From NCBI GenBank assembly GCA_027577595.1, contig JANBRJ010000056.1, positions 1 to 64,000 on the forward strand: a stretch of DNA of 64,000 bases, written 5' to 3'. Positions 29,250 to 40,532 of the stretch are shown here, piece by piece. The position numbers and the translations under genes are program-made. The notes under the pieces were generated by a model. The model worked only from the letters and a program-made list of their open reading frames with translations, had not been told where the DNA came from and made no database searches. Position 1 is the stretch's first letter. Each line of letters opens with the position of its first letter. The DNA comes from Coemansia sp. RSA 487. Lineage: Eukaryota; Kickxellomycota; Kickxellomycetes; Kickxellales; Kickxellaceae.

Positions 29250-30925
29250 TTAGTCGATGCGTGTGAAGCTGCGGCCACCCTTTGGTTTTACATTAAGCTT
29301 CGGGTTGTTCTTCTCAAGGTCTTTGCGATCGGATTCCTTGAAATCGAACTTGCAGTCATGCTGGTCAGGGAAGCGGTGCGTATCGCAGAACACATAGTCG
29401 CACCGGCATCTGTTGGTTGTCTGCTTGACCAGAGCGACGCGCGCGTTGCACTGGTTGCAGCGGCCCTTCTTTGGCGGCCTTCTGCTGGGAGTCGACGCGC
29501 CAGAGCCGCCTACGGAAGAGGCAAGCGGCGAGGGCGGAGATATGATGGAGCACGGTGCAGAACTGGACATGGCGCTAGGCGATGCCGTGCCCTCGCCGCC
29601 TTCGACAGGCTTACGCATTGCCTGAACCGGCTGCGACAGGGGATTACCGGCAGATTCTGTATTGCCTGGGCCTGCGGGTGAAGAGGCGGCGGCGGCGGCA
29701 GCGGCAGCTTCTGCATCAGTAGAGGGTGCAGTGGCAAAAGCAGTGGCGGCAGCGGGGGTTTCAGAGGCGGACGCACGGGTGGCAGCAGAGACGGCAGCAA
29801 CAGGAGCAGGCATTCTCTTTTCGTCGGCAGCAGTGGCGGCTTCTGTTGGCTGGTTGGCATCTAATGAACGAGCGGAGCGGCAAGCAAAAAGAGTGCAGAA
29901 TCAGTCATGAGAATGAGCTGCCCTGTCTGTGGGATTAGTATTATCAGTGTAAGGGGCAGGATAAAACAGAAAGCCAACCTCTTATTATCATGGCCTGCTT
30001 TTGCAGCAGCAGTACTTCAAAGAGACTTTTCTTTGTATGCAACACAAGTTTGGGGGTGTGTGGAGGTCAAATATATGCAGCCTAGAGCAAAGGGTACGCG
30101 CGGCGGCGGCGGCGGGTTTCATGCCAAGGCCGACGACAATAAGTTACAGAGCATGCATCCTGCTCTGTCAGAAAACAGAAGTGAAATGACCATGTTATTT
30201 TGCGATGGGAGAGGGGAGATATACGCAGCAGTCTGCCAGAGAACAAAAGGCAGATGCCGCATCTTTTTTTTGGGGGGAAGGGGGAAGGAAGAATTGACAA
30301 ATGACAGTGGATGGGCAGTCCACATACGTCTTTTGCTCACATGAGCAGCAACGGCGAATGGAGGAAGAAGGGAGGGGGGAAGAAAAAGGCTGGACAAGCC
30401 AGGGGCAGGCAAAACGCAAGAACATGCATAGACGCGGCCTTCCTTTCAAGTTGCAAGTGTTTTGCAAGAAAGTCGAGCCAAGGAGGGGGGCAACATAGCA
30501 AGGCAGCCAGGATAGTAGAGACTAATAGCTTCTAGACCTGCTGCATGTGGCCCACCCACAAATACAGTCCAGTCAACAATCTGCTCCACCCCTCCTAACC
30601 TCAGAGTCGCTATCCACCGCCTGCCAGTAATAATTGTACGACAGGCACAGGCGCTGCAAAGACACATTGACGCCAGTAACAATAGAGTGCCCGGGAAGAG
30701 TACGCGGGTTGTGTAGTATAGTGCGCACAAACACGACACGACACGACACGACAGGACGCGACGCTTTGGCCGCCAGAACAGAAAGGACGCTAACAAGGAA
30801 GGATACGTACCAGATTTGTGTTTGTTGTAGCAGAGAGAGCACATGTCGTTGCGGAGCGGGTCGCCATAGAAGCCACAGCCCATGGTGCAGAAGCTGGGCG
30901 TGTGGGAATTGGGATTCTTTTCCAT
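29250..30925 (-). CDS. A20/AN1 zinc-finger protein (ZFAND5/6-like), two exons
   Basis: Two exons: 30,811-30,925 and 29,250-29,860, giving 241 residues. Exon 1 encodes the A20 finger (SFCTMGCGFYGDP, then CSLCYNKH). Exon 2 encodes a Ser/Ala/Pro-rich linker and the AN1 finger near the end (GRCNQCNARVALVK, CRCDYVFCDTHRFPDQHDC), then a C-terminal KGGRSFTRID. The donor is CTG/GTACGT and the acceptor CATTAG/AT; the phase joins to GAT. Such proteins bind ubiquitin or the proteasome and act in stress responses. The 950-base intron is far longer than others here (109-304). It shows no coding remnant, only a purine-rich run and GCGGCG repeats. Zinc-ligand spacing in both fingers looks complete. Confidence 0.88.
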
Positions 30926-31944
30926 CTTTAACAAGCAATAGAAGGTGTAATGAGAAGAGAGAGAAAAAGCAACGACGCAGATTAGCCCACGTAACCACAG
31001 TGCAGTGAACAGAAGAGCAAAAAAAAAAAAAAAGAACAAAAAATAGTGTGGATTCAAAAACAGGAGAAAAGGAAAAGGAAAAGAGAAAAGCTTGTGGCAA
31101 AAAGACAAAGTTATAAAAAGAACAGAAGCAAAAAGAAGCCACGAGAAAAATGTGTCGTGGCCAAGGCCGGCCTGGGTTTTTAATGGCGTGGGGGGAGGCG
31201 CTGGCAAATGACAGGCCAATCCGCTTTTCCTTTTGCTCTTGTTTGTCCTGCTGCCGCTGCTGCTGCTGCTGCTGCGGGCAGCTTTTGTTTGGCTTGCCGT
31301 GATTTGCCAGCAAATGAGGATTGATTGCTTGCAGCTGTCACAAAGAGAAGGGCCCCATCACCAAAGGCCTACTTGCTACTACTGCAGACTAGACTGGACT
31401 GGCTGCTGCTCTAATTGCTCATAACTCGTATTTTGCGCATTTCGGCGCCGTTCTCGTCCGCAGCACCAAAAGGGCCGGCATATGGTGAGATCGGGAGGCT
31501 ACTGAGGAAGATTATTGGCTTTGTTCTGCTCTACCCTGGCGTGCCTGCGCTCAAAACAGCCCCCCTTTCTGGGCGTATGACCTGTGGATGTGGACCTGGG
31601 TGGTGGTGGGTGGATGGGGCGGAAGACGGACGACGACAGCAAGCAGAAATAATTGATGGTGGTGCAGCCAGCTGATGGCGATGCACGGGATTTTTGCCTC
31701 GAGTTTGAGCCAACCAAAAGGATGCGATGATATCTTGGATTCGTTTGAGAAGAGGAGGGAGGGGGCAAAGGCGGAAAGACGGACAAACTTTCTGGACAAA
31801 ACAATGGCTGCGCCGCTGCCTTGTATTATTAATGTATATGGGCCCATCAGCTCTCCTTCCACCAACCAGCGAGCAAGTGAGGAGATGATATATATATATA
31901 TATATATATTCAATCAAAGGAATATGGTATATATTGCAGATTGG

Positions 31945-32016
31945 TTTAGCTTGGTTTAACTTGGTTTGGCTTGGCTTGGCTTGGTTTAGCTTGGCTTGGC
32001 TTGGCTTGGCTTGGCT
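31945..32016. repeat. GCTTG/GGTTT pentamer array
   Basis: About fourteen units of TTGGC and its variant TTGGT or TTAGC (TTGGCTTGGCTTGGCTTGGC in the middle), downstream of glycogen phosphorylase. Confidence 0.75.
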
Positions 32017-32058
32017 TCGCCTGCTGGGTCGGCCCAGTTTGCCTGGCTCTTCCGGCTC

Positions 32059-32130
32059 AGATAGATAGATGGATGGATAGATGGATGGATGGATGGATAG
32101 GCACATGGACACATAGATAGATACATATCC
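32059..32130. repeat. GATG/GATA tetramer array
   Basis: Tandem ATGG and ATAG units (GATGGATGGATGGATGGATA in part) between the pentamer array and the glycogen phosphorylase stop codon. Confidence 0.75.
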
Positions 32131-32224
32131 CATATCCCCATTCGACCCCAAACTAATGTAATGAAAAGCAAAATACTAGAAAACAGTGGAGGAGCGCGTT
32201 CGCTCGCTCGCTCGCTCACTCGCA

Positions 32225-34906
32225 CTAGACGCTGCATCCGAGAACAGGCACTGGCTCGATGTTCCAGACCTCCTCGGCGTACTCCTGGATCGAGCGGTCC
32301 GACGAGAACTTAGACATGCGCGCCACAGAGAGAATGGACTTTGTCACCCAGTCGTCGCGGCTCCGGTACGCAGCCTCAACGGCCTTGTGCGCCTCGAGGT
32401 ACGACGGGAAGTCGACCGAGAGCAGGTAGACGTCGCCGCCGCGCATGATCGAGTCGATCAGCGGCTGGAAGATGTGGCCATCGCCAAAGGTATTGCGCTG
32501 GATCATGTCGAAGGCGGCCTGCAGCGCGTCGTCGGGCTTGGGCTGGTGGAACCGCAGATAGTGCCTAAAGTCCTCGACCTCGTGGGCCAGGCAGCCAAAG
32601 AAGAAGATCTGCTCCTCGCCGATCTCCTCGCCGATCTCGATGTTGGCGCCGTCGACGGTGCCGAGGATGATGCCGCCGTTCAGCACAAACTTCATGTTGG
32701 ACGTCCCCGACGCCTCGGTGCCTGCGGTCGAGATGTGCTGCGAGATGTCGCTTGCCGGGATGATGTACTCGGCGGCAGTGACGCTGTAGTCGGGAATGAA
32801 CACCACCTTGAGCACGTCGCCGATCTCGTCGTCGTTGTTGACTGTGTCGGCCACGGCGTTAATCAGCTTGATCACCTGCTTGGCGACCCAGTAGCCGGCC
32901 GCTGCCTTGCCAGCAAAGATCACCACGCGGTGCAGCTCCTGCGCGCGCGCCTCGGGCGCCATCTGCTTCAGGCGGTGGTAGCGGTGGATGACGCTGAGGA
33001 TGTTGATGAGCTGCCGCTAGGACACGTGGTAGCGCTTGACCTGCACGTCGAACATCGCGTCGGGGTTGACCTCGATGCCGGTAGTCGACAGGATGTACGC
33101 GGCAAGGCGCCTCTTGTTCGCCTGCTTCGCGTCCCACCAGCGCCTGCGGAAGTCCTTGTCGTCGACCTTGGCCTCCAGCACCTTGATCTTGGTCAGGTCG
33201 TTGATCCACGATCTGTCGCCGACGGCCTCGGTGATCAGCCCGCTCATGTCGGGGTTGCACTCGTTGATCCAGCGCCGGGGCGACACACCGTTGGTCTTGT
33301 TGATGAACTTGTCGGCGCCCTGCACGCTGACAAAGTCCTTGAAGGTGGAGTGCTTGATGATGTCCGAGTGGATGGCCGCCACGCCGTTGACCTTGTGCGA
33401 GCCGACGCACGCCAGATACGCCATGCGCACCTGCTGTGGGTTCGACTCCTCGATGATCGAGATGCGGCGCAGCAGGTCGCGGTCGTCCGGGAACCGCGTC
33501 TCGACGCCCTGCAGGAAGTACAGGTTGATGTCGTAGATGATCCCCATGTGGCGCGGCAGGATCTTGTCCAGCATCGGCACGGGCCACTTCTCCATGGCCT
33601 CGGGCAGCACCGTGTGGTTGGTGAAGGCAAACGTGCGCGTGGTGATGTCCCACGCCTCGTCCCACGCCAGGCCCTCGTCGTCGAGCAGCAGCCGCATCAG
33701 CTCGGGGATGCCCAGCGTCGGGTGCGTGTCGTTGAGCTGGATCGCCGCGAGGCTGGGCAGCTCGCACAGCGGCCTGCCGCTGCGCTTGAAGCGCGCGAGG
33801 ATGTCCTGCAGCGTGGCGCTGCAGAACAGGTACTCCTGGCGCAGGCGCAGCTCCTTGCCCTCGTTGGTGTTGTCGTTGGGGTACAGCACGTCGGTCAGAA
33901 TCTGCGCCGCCACCTGGCCGCCGGTCGCGCCGCTGTAGTCGCCGGCGTTGAACTTGTTGAGGTCGAACAGCGAGTTGGTCTTGCAGCTCCACAGGCGGAT
34001 GTTGCCGACGTTGGCGGTGCCGTAGCCCGGCACAGGCACGTCGAACGCCATCGCGTCGTAGACAACGTCGCTCTCCCACGCGAAGCGGTGGCTGCTGGCC
34101 GGGTCGCGCACCAGGCGCCCGTAGAACTTGACCGGATACGTGACGTCGGGGCGCGGGAACTCCCACGGGTTGGGCGAGTCCAGCCAGCAGTCGGGCGCCT
34201 CGACCTGGTACCCGTTGATGATCTGCTGCTGGAACATGCCGTACTTGTAGCGCAGCCCGTAGCCCCACCCGGGGTAGTTGGAGCACGCCATCGAGTCGAC
34301 GTAGCACGCCGCCAGCCGCCCCAGCCCGCCGTTGCCAAGCGCTGCGTCGCGCTCCTCGTCGATGATGTCCTCCAGGCGGAACCCGACGTCGCCAAGCACG
34401 CCCGCATACTCGTCGCGCAGCTGCAGCGCCAGCAGCGCGTTGTCGAACGTGCGCCCGATCAGGAACTCGAGTGACATGTAGTACACGCGCTTCGCGCCAA
34501 TCTTGTCGTGGTACTCGTTGGTCAGGTTCCAGCGCTGCAGCAGCCGGTCGCGCACCGAGAACGCGCTGGCAAGGTACGCGTGCGCCGAGTCGATGTTGAA
34601 CGGTGTGCGCAGGAACGTCGCCGCCAGATGCATAACCACCGAGTTCTTGATGGTCGCCGCATCGCGCGCTATCTCGTAGTGCGAGTAGTCGCGGAACTCG
34701 CCGTCCTCCTTCGACGGCGTCTTTGGCTGCGAGCTCGTGTGGCCGCCCGCAAGCAGCTCCTTGAGCGCCGCTCCCGAAACCACGCGCTTGAGCGGCGTTG
34801 GCTGTGCCACCGGGACGTCCGCCTCGGGCGCGCCGGGCGTCGTGGCCTTGGCCGTGCTCAGCGGGATGGTCGAACTAAAGTAGCCGCTGCCGTTATATTG
34901 CGACAT
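32225..34906 (-). CDS. Glycogen phosphorylase, with an in-frame TAG in a core motif
   Basis: Glycogen phosphorylase (GT35) releases glucose-1-phosphate from glycogen in the cytosol with PLP. The frame spans 894 codons, the usual length (yeast Gph1 is 902). Motifs include RVYYMSLEFLIGR, DAALGNGGLGRLAACY, NPWEFPR, LNDTHPTLGIPELMRLLLDD, TNGVSPRRW, and ISTAGTEASGTSNMKF with the PLP lysine region. A 50-residue N-terminal extension with Ser/Thr resembles the regulatory tail of yeast Gph1. The frame is broken once, by TAG at 33,017-33,019. There the near-invariant KRIHEYKRQL reads KRYHVS-stop-RQL with length and frame kept. The rest shows no decay. No consensus splice pair rescues it. Alternatives are an assembly error, a recent null allele or readthrough. 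A GC-rich, CTG/CAG-poor coding style matches neighbouring genes. Confidence 0.88.
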
Positions 34907-36755
34907 CGTTAGTTGGTTAAGTTAGTTGGTTAGTTGGTTAGTTGGTTGGTTGGTTGGTGTGTTTCAATATGGGTTGTGTTCACTATGGCCCAGACGTCTT
35001 GAGGATCCAGATCGGAAATAGATACAGCAGGATCGCAAAACACAGAATAAAAAGAAAATAGGAGGAGTTGTTTGCTTGGAAGAATAGTTGCAGAAGAAAA
35101 GGAGGTTGAGAGGCAAAACCCCGAGCTGTCGACCCAGTCTTTTATAGCGAGCATTCGAGTAAGAAGGCAAGGTCATCATCTTTCTCTTTCTCGCTCTCTC
35201 TCCTCTGTTCGTTGTTCTTGGAGACTGTGCGCTGCCTTGGCTGCTGCTGCTCGAATGGATCATGTGCCAGATGATGTCGATGATAGCCAGGCTACTACCT
35301 ATCTCCCGAATCTGCGCAATGCAAGCCAGGCGGCAGATAGGGACAGAATAAAGAAAGCGTTGTGTTGTGTTTTTTTGCTTGCACTGTCAATGCAGGGGCC
35401 ATCTCGGATTGTATATTTGCTTTGCCAGACAGATTGGGTTAATTTCATTTCTGTAGCGCAAGCGAGCGCACAGAGAGAGAGCTCCTCCTCCCGATCAGCG
35501 AAGCACAAAAGAGTTTGGGATCTGTTGGGACAGAACCCGATGCTACTTTAAGCAGGCAATGCATGCCGGCTATGATAGGATAAATATGGCGCGGGATTGC
35601 GACATGACAAGGAGAGGAGAGCAAAGGGACCCCACCCTACTACCCTATTTTTTTATTCTTCTCGGATAAGGGTGTAGAAATCCAAGAAGGGGAAGGAGAG
35701 GATGAGGGAGCGAATATTTTCTCCCAAAAATGAGAACAAAGGCCGCAAGGGAAGAACGGGCACGTTTGGCAGCCAAAGGAAGGAAATGGGCGCTCAAGCT
35801 GACGAAATGTGACTGCAACAGCAGCAGAATAGGCAGTGGCAGCAGCAGCAGCAACAACACACGACAGGCTGCATTCAAAATGCAATCTAAACGTGCAGGC
35901 ACAAAGACAATGGGCTGCAATACATATAGGCAGACAAGGGAAACAACAAGCGTGTCCTCTGTCACAAATGCGGATTAATTGTACCTTGGGTTTCTATCCA
36001 TATCTAATATTAATATCCAGAGGCAATGCGTGCGTGTTGAAGTGTGTATACGCAGCCGATGATGTCGTTGTGTGCGTGTGAGTTCTCGGCGTTTAGTTTC
36101 AAATAAGAGGTGCAGAAATGATGAAATAAGTACTGAGATTCAATAGCAGAGAGAAAGAGGAAACATACCATTGACAGTCAATGCGCTCTCCCAAGCAAGC
36201 TCCCCTCCCCCTTGATCGATCTGATGGCCTCACACTCAGTTTTTTCCACTTGTGAAACAGAGATTTTCGTTATCGCTGCCTGGTAAGGGTTGCAAATCTT
36301 GGATTCTGCACGTGCGATATCTCTTTCAAAACATGGGTCAGCAGCAAAAAATAGCCAGTCACAAACCATTTTTGCCTGTCTTTGTGGAGAGCCAGAGAGA
36401 AGCAAAGAAAAAAGATTATGTATGTCATTATCGATTTGGATTCAGGTCTTCCCCCTCCCTCTTTTCCAAAGAAGGATGACGATTGTGCCAGAAACAGTCA
36501 CCCGTTTGTTCTTTTATTGTCTTCCCCCCCATCCGCTCTGCGATTTGCTGTGGGGGGAGGGAGGTTGTCCTGCAAACGATCAGCTTAAACTGCTAGAAAG
36601 AAGCCTGGGTGGAGCCTGACCTTTTTCGTTGATTGCTTCAATCCAGATCCACAAGTCATTGCAAAAAAAAACTCCTCTGTTTTCTCTATTGCCATTCAAA
36701 AACATACATTCCAATAAATTGCCAGGGATTATAAAAGTATTAAGGATACAAAAGA
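34907..36755. other. Interval without a supported gene
   Basis: The promoter side of glycogen phosphorylase starts with TTGG repeats (34,912-34,960). The rest is mixed sequence with GA- and CT-rich runs. No open frame here has convincing composition. The right end is the 3-prime region of the PLP-homeostasis gene. Confidence 0.4.
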
Positions 36756-37622
36756 TCAGTTCTTTGGTGGGCGGCTTCCAAATATCTTGGATCCGACACG
36801 CACGTTATTCGAGCCAAGATCCAGTGCATGCTCAAAATCGTCTGACATGCCCATGCTCAGCTCTAGATCCAGCCCAAGTTTTGTGTTGAGATCGTCACGC
36901 AGCTCCGCTAGTGCCAGGAAATCCGGATTAGGACGCTGGCCCGATCCCTCGACCGATCCAATGGTCATCAGCCCAAGCACCCGGAGATTCCTGCATGAAT
37001 CAACAATTGAGCGCACAACGCCCTCCGCCTCGTGTATTTCGATACCTCCCTTGTTTTCCTCCTTGCTCGTATTAACCTGCACGTATACGTTGAGAGGGTG
37101 CGAGTAGCCAGCAGCCCTCCATGCCTCGTCCAACTTTTGCGCCTTGGAGGCGCTCTCGACGGTCTCCACCGCCCACAGATTAGGGATCGCAGCCAGCATT
37201 TTACACTTGTTGCTTTGTAGCCGTCCGATAAAGTGCCACTGGATATCCTTTGGAAGGGCATGCGCCTTGTCACAGAGCTCTTGCACGTAGTTTTCGCCAA
37301 AATGCCGTTGGCCCGATTCATAGGCCGCCTGTATATCTGACGCAGGCTTGTACTTGCTCACCGCCACGAGACGTGCTCTTCGGGTGCCGCTTCTGTGCCG
37401 CTTCTTCTGCTCAACAATAGCGCTTATCCTTGACAGGCTGGCAGCAATATCTTCCCTGCGCTCATCGCTACATGGTTCTGCTTCCATTTCGGGCTTGTGT
37501 CTTTGAGAGTATTTTCTAATGTATCCAACAATGGCTGGCAATACTATTAGCGCTGGTTGCGGAATGGGTGCTGCTGGTTTTGCTGCTCTGAGAACTCTGG
37601 TCCTGGCTGTGACAAACAGCAT
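36756..37622 (-). CDS. PLP homeostasis protein (YggS/PLPBP family)
   Basis: 288 residues; the family (yeast YBL036C, human PLPBP) binds pyridoxal phosphate without known catalysis and buffers vitamin B6. Motifs: RARLVAVSKYKPASDIQAAY (PLP lysine in VSK, about residue 91), RHFGENYVQEL, IQWHFIGRLQSNK, LWAVETVESASKAQKL, VYVQVNTSKEENKGGI, LGLMTIGS, and LSMGMSDDFEHAL followed by VRVGSKIFGSR. All family blocks are present. The first about 45 residues (MLFVTARTRVLRAAKPAAPI) are an extension and look like a mitochondrial presequence. An internal ATG (MEAEPCSDERR) would give a cytosolic form. Single exon. Confidence 0.92.
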   Translation of the reverse strand: MLFVTARTRVLRAAKPAAPIPQPALIVLPAIVGYIRKYSQRHKPEMEAEPCSDERREDIAASLSRISAIVEQKKRHRSGTRRARLVAVSKYKPASDIQAAYESGQRHFGENYVQELCDKAHALPKDIQWHFIGRLQSNKCKMLAAIPNLWAVETVESASKAQKLDEAWRAAGYSHPLNVYVQVNTSKEENKGGIEIHEAEGVVRSIVDSCRNLRVLGLMTIGSVEGSGQRPNPDFLALAELRDDLNTKLGLDLELSMGMSDDFEHALDLGSNNVRVGSKIFGSRPPKN

Positions 37623-37948
37623 GAATGTTTTCTGTCTCAGCGCCTAATGGTCTCTTGGGATTTAACTAGAAATGACAAGAATGCTACAGATAAAGCTTTT
37701 CTTTTCTTTTTTTTTTCTAATGTGACAGTCACCGCAACCCCCGCACTATAGTTATTGCTTTTCGATGTTTACATGTATGCCCCGCCCAGTTATGGCCTTT
37801 TTTTTTTTTGTTGGATGTTAGCTTGTGTGCCACTGTTACTGCTACTGCTACTGACAAATTTTATAATTCCAAAAATCATTTAATGAACGAGAGAGAGAAA
37901 AAAAGGAGTAAACATGGAATAAGCTGGCAACAGAGCAGAAAGCATGCC

Positions 37949-39127
37949 TTAAAGCTCATCCTTCGCGCGGTCAGCCTTCTCCTCAGCATCGGCTTCCTTG
38001 TTCTCAGCAGCATCGCTGTTGGACTTGCCCAGGAATACATTGAGAACGTTCTTGCGGATGGTGAAGCCATCGAGCTTTCCGGCGCTGACAGCGCCGCTCT
38101 TGATGATGTTGGTCAGACGCTCGGCCTCTTTGCTGGCAAAGTCCGAAGCAGAGTTCATCTTCTCCATAACCTTGACATAGTACTTTGCGAACTTGGCCTG
38201 GGTCTTGTCCTTGACCTTGTCGGCGGCATCCTTGGCCTTGCCGATCAGCTTGGCGCGCTGGGCCTTTGAAGCCGCAATGTACTTGCGAGCAATGGCATCA
38301 AGCGTCTCAAGACGCCCGGCGCTCTGGTCAAGGAGGCCTTGCGTGGTGCGCTGGGTGCCTGCGTGCTTGTTGACAAAGGCAACCAGGTCCTCAAGGCTGC
38401 GGTCGCCCTCGTACTCGATCTTCTCGGCGTCCTTGCCAGCAGGGAAGGCGATAATGGTGGGGAATCCCGGGATGGTGATCTCCTTCTTGATCTCCTTGTC
38501 GTCGCTCGCGTCGTAGTTGGCAATAACGACGCTGTCGTCGTTCTGGAACACCTCGGCCAGCTTGGCGTAGATTGGCGCAAGGTTCTTGCAGTGGCCACAC
38601 CAGGGCGCAAAGAACTCCACAAGCGCAAACTTGGACTCGTCGTGGGCAACGCTCTTGAATTTTTCGTAGTTGAATTCGGTCACATAGGAGATGGGTTTCT
38701 TGATACGCGAAGCAACGTTGGTCTTCTCGCGCACAAAGCTGGAAAGCGAATCAAGATCGCGGCCGCTCTTATACTCCTCGGGCTTCTCCACGTCCGCACC
38801 CTTGGCAAAGAACTTGAGGGTCGGGAAGCCCTGGACGCCAAACTTGGTGCCAAGATCGCGGTGCTTGTCAGCATCGACCTCAGCAATCACAATGTCGTCC
38901 GCATGCTCGTACCCTTGGGCAAGCAGCTCGTAGTCGGCAGCCATGTTCTTGCAGTGGCCGCACCAGGGCGCATAGAACTTTACAAGCACATCCTTGGATC
39001 CGTCGACAATCTTTTTAAAGTTCTTGGGGGTCAGGTCAACCACCCCAGAGTCGCCAGCCGCCACAGAGACGGTGGCAAGTGCTGCAGCGATGGTGGCCGT
39101 AGCAACAAGCTTAAGGTTGAAAAGCAT
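37949..39127 (-). CDS. ER protein disulfide isomerase (PDI-D/ERp38 type)
   Basis: 392 residues. A signal peptide (MLFNLKLVATATIAAALATV) is followed by two thioredoxin domains with CGHC active sites (VKFYAPWCGHCKNMA about residue 57; VEFFAPWCGHCKNLAP about 175), each with its cis-Pro loop (GFPTLKFF, GFPTIIAFP). A helical ERp29c-like domain follows at about 265-360 (KYIAASKAQRAKLIGK, KYYVKVMEKM), then a Lys/Glu tail ending in KDEL. It resides in the ER lumen and forms and rearranges disulfides in secretory proteins. The ATG is placed just before the signal peptide; the frame is open upstream without another credible start. A sequence matching an unfolded-protein-response element lies about 220 bases upstream. 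Confidence 0.95.
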   Translation of the reverse strand: MLFNLKLVATATIAAALATVSVAAGDSGVVDLTPKNFKKIVDGSKDVLVKFYAPWCGHCKNMAADYELLAQGYEHADDIVIAEVDADKHRDLGTKFGVQGFPTLKFFAKGADVEKPEEYKSGRDLDSLSSFVREKTNVASRIKKPISYVTEFNYEKFKSVAHDESKFALVEFFAPWCGHCKNLAPIYAKLAEVFQNDDSVVIANYDASDDKEIKKEITIPGFPTIIAFPAGKDAEKIEYEGDRSLEDLVAFVNKHAGTQRTTQGLLDQSAGRLETLDAIARKYIAASKAQRAKLIGKAKDAADKVKDKTQAKFAKYYVKVMEKMNSASDFASKEAERLTNIIKSGAVSAGKLDGFTIRKNVLNVFLGKSNSDAAENKEADAEEKADRAKDEL

Positions 39128-39344
39128 TCTCTTGAGCGGCCAAAATAAAAAAAGAGTAGATTTGGAATAAATGAAATGAAATGAACAGAAAAATACTCTT
39201 TCAGAGAAAAGTAAAGCAGAAGGAAAAAGCGTAAACAAGAGAAAGAGGCAAGTGTTGCGCTCCAACAACAAAAAATAAACAATTCGAAAAGCTCTACGTT
39301 TTCCAAAATCCAACCAATTAAGATTTCCCCCCACTGTAAACGTT

Positions 39345-39352
39345 CCACGTCA
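39345..39352 (-). promoter_or_regulatory. UPRE-like site upstream of PDI
   Basis: On the gene strand the sequence reads TGACGTGG, identical to the XBP1/ATF6 unfolded-protein-response core, about 218 bases before the PDI ATG. A CCAAT pentamer lies about 30 bases nearer the gene. Function is inferred from the match and the gene product. Confidence 0.4.
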
Positions 39353-39531
39353 TTTTGATCCAAAAACAGCAAACCCCCTTGATCAATCAACTTTTGCTTG
39401 GATCTACTTGCAAGGGAAGAAGAAAGTACATATGGATGGCTACAACCTTTTAGCATTAGGCTTGGAAAAGAAAAAAAGAACTATTAGCAAGGCTCCAAAA
39501 TTCCGGGTATCTGATCTGTATCTATTAGTGG

Positions 39532-40532
39532 CTAGACCGCAAATGTCACTGTTTTCTTGGACTTTGGACTGGCTAACCCGTCGATGGGCTCGGAAGTGGC
39601 GACGGATTGACTATCTTCGCTGCTATCCATGGCGTCCCATTCCTTGTTGATGGCACTGAGTGTGCGTGGCACGTTCTTTTTCTTCTTGGAATGCTGCGTC
39701 TTGTGAGTCGGTTTTTCCGAAGGATGCAGCGAGTATCCCTGGCGCAGTTGCTTCTTCATCAAGTCGAGCCGGCTGGCCTTCTTTGTTTTATTTTCTTGCA
39801 TGCGGTTATTCTTCTCTTGGACCATCAGCTTGATTGCTTTCTACAGCATTAAGACAAAGCAAGGGGAAAGGGGAGGGGAGGGCGCATTGCACAAATAAAT
39901 CGACGGTAATGCATTAGTAACGTGTTGCTGGTGCATAAATAAGCACTGTAGAAGACGAATAGCCAATTGCCGTTTACACGCATCACGAGCAAAAAAAAAA
40001 AGCCTTACCTGCCGCTTGAGCTTTTTGCCTAGCTGTGTCTCTTCGGCTTCGTTGACCTGATCGAGGATGTTTATCATTGAACCCTACAAATGCAGACGGC
40101 ATAAATCCCCCGCATAATTAGTCATCGTAGCTGTGGTTTGCATTGGCTGCTGCATTTGTGTTGTGGTAATTGGCGCTGGTATACTGTGCTATTTATTGCA
40201 CTTGCAGCGACAGTTAAACGCCAGACATTGGAATTCGATGAAGCAGCCGAAAGTGCTCTGCTCTGTTTTGATCCATCTGCAGAAAGAGCTAGATCCCCAT
40301 CCCTTTCCCTTACCTTTGTAGCAAACTTTTTGCCTTTCTTTCGTATATTGCTGTCGGCAATTTTACTTGTCTTGTCAGTGCTAAGTTTGACACGCATTCT
40401 TGTAGGGTTAGCGACTGTTTCTGTCGTCGTTGTTATCTGTGTTTCAGGTTTGGTGTCGGCGGTATCAGTAACAGTCTTGGTGTGGTGCTGGGTATCGCTG
40501 TTGTGACGCAGGGTTTTGAAAAGTCCAAACAT
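39532..40532 (-). CDS. Unknown basic protein, three exons, 200 aa
   Basis: Not recognised. Exons 40,314-40,532, 40,009-40,083 and 39,532-39,840 join in phase 0 at good sites (AAAG/GTAAGG, CAG/GTAAGG, acceptors TTTGTAG and TGCTGTAG). The product starts MFGLFKTLRHNSDTQHHTKT, then a Thr-rich stretch, then a basic patch (NIRKKGKKFATK). Exon 2 is a short amphipathic helix (MINILDQVNEAEETQLGKKL). Exon 3 continues helical and basic (NKTKKASRLDLMKKQLRQGY, HSKKKKNVPRTLSAINKEWD) and ends SPKSKKTVTFAV. It has no signal or membrane segment. The high Lys and Ser/Thr content suits a nuclear or ribosome-associated protein, but nothing specific supports it. The frame and phase agreement across three exons makes it a real gene. 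Confidence 0.7.

Larger units (their letters stand above)
30926..32224. other. Intergenic region with simple repeats
   Basis: The left part is the leader and promoter of the A20/AN1 gene, with an ACACG run near 30,733 and an A-run near 31,020. The right part carries (TA)n at 31,888-31,908, a GCTTG pentamer array at about 31,945-32,016 and GATG/GATA tetramers at about 32,059-32,130. No gene is supported. Confidence 0.6.

Noticed and set aside
32186-34474. Very long plus-strand open frame opposite glycogen phosphorylase
   Set aside because: It is the antisense shadow of a GC-rich coding sequence. Its Val/Asp/Leu/Arg/His composition is the usual by-product and has no domain.
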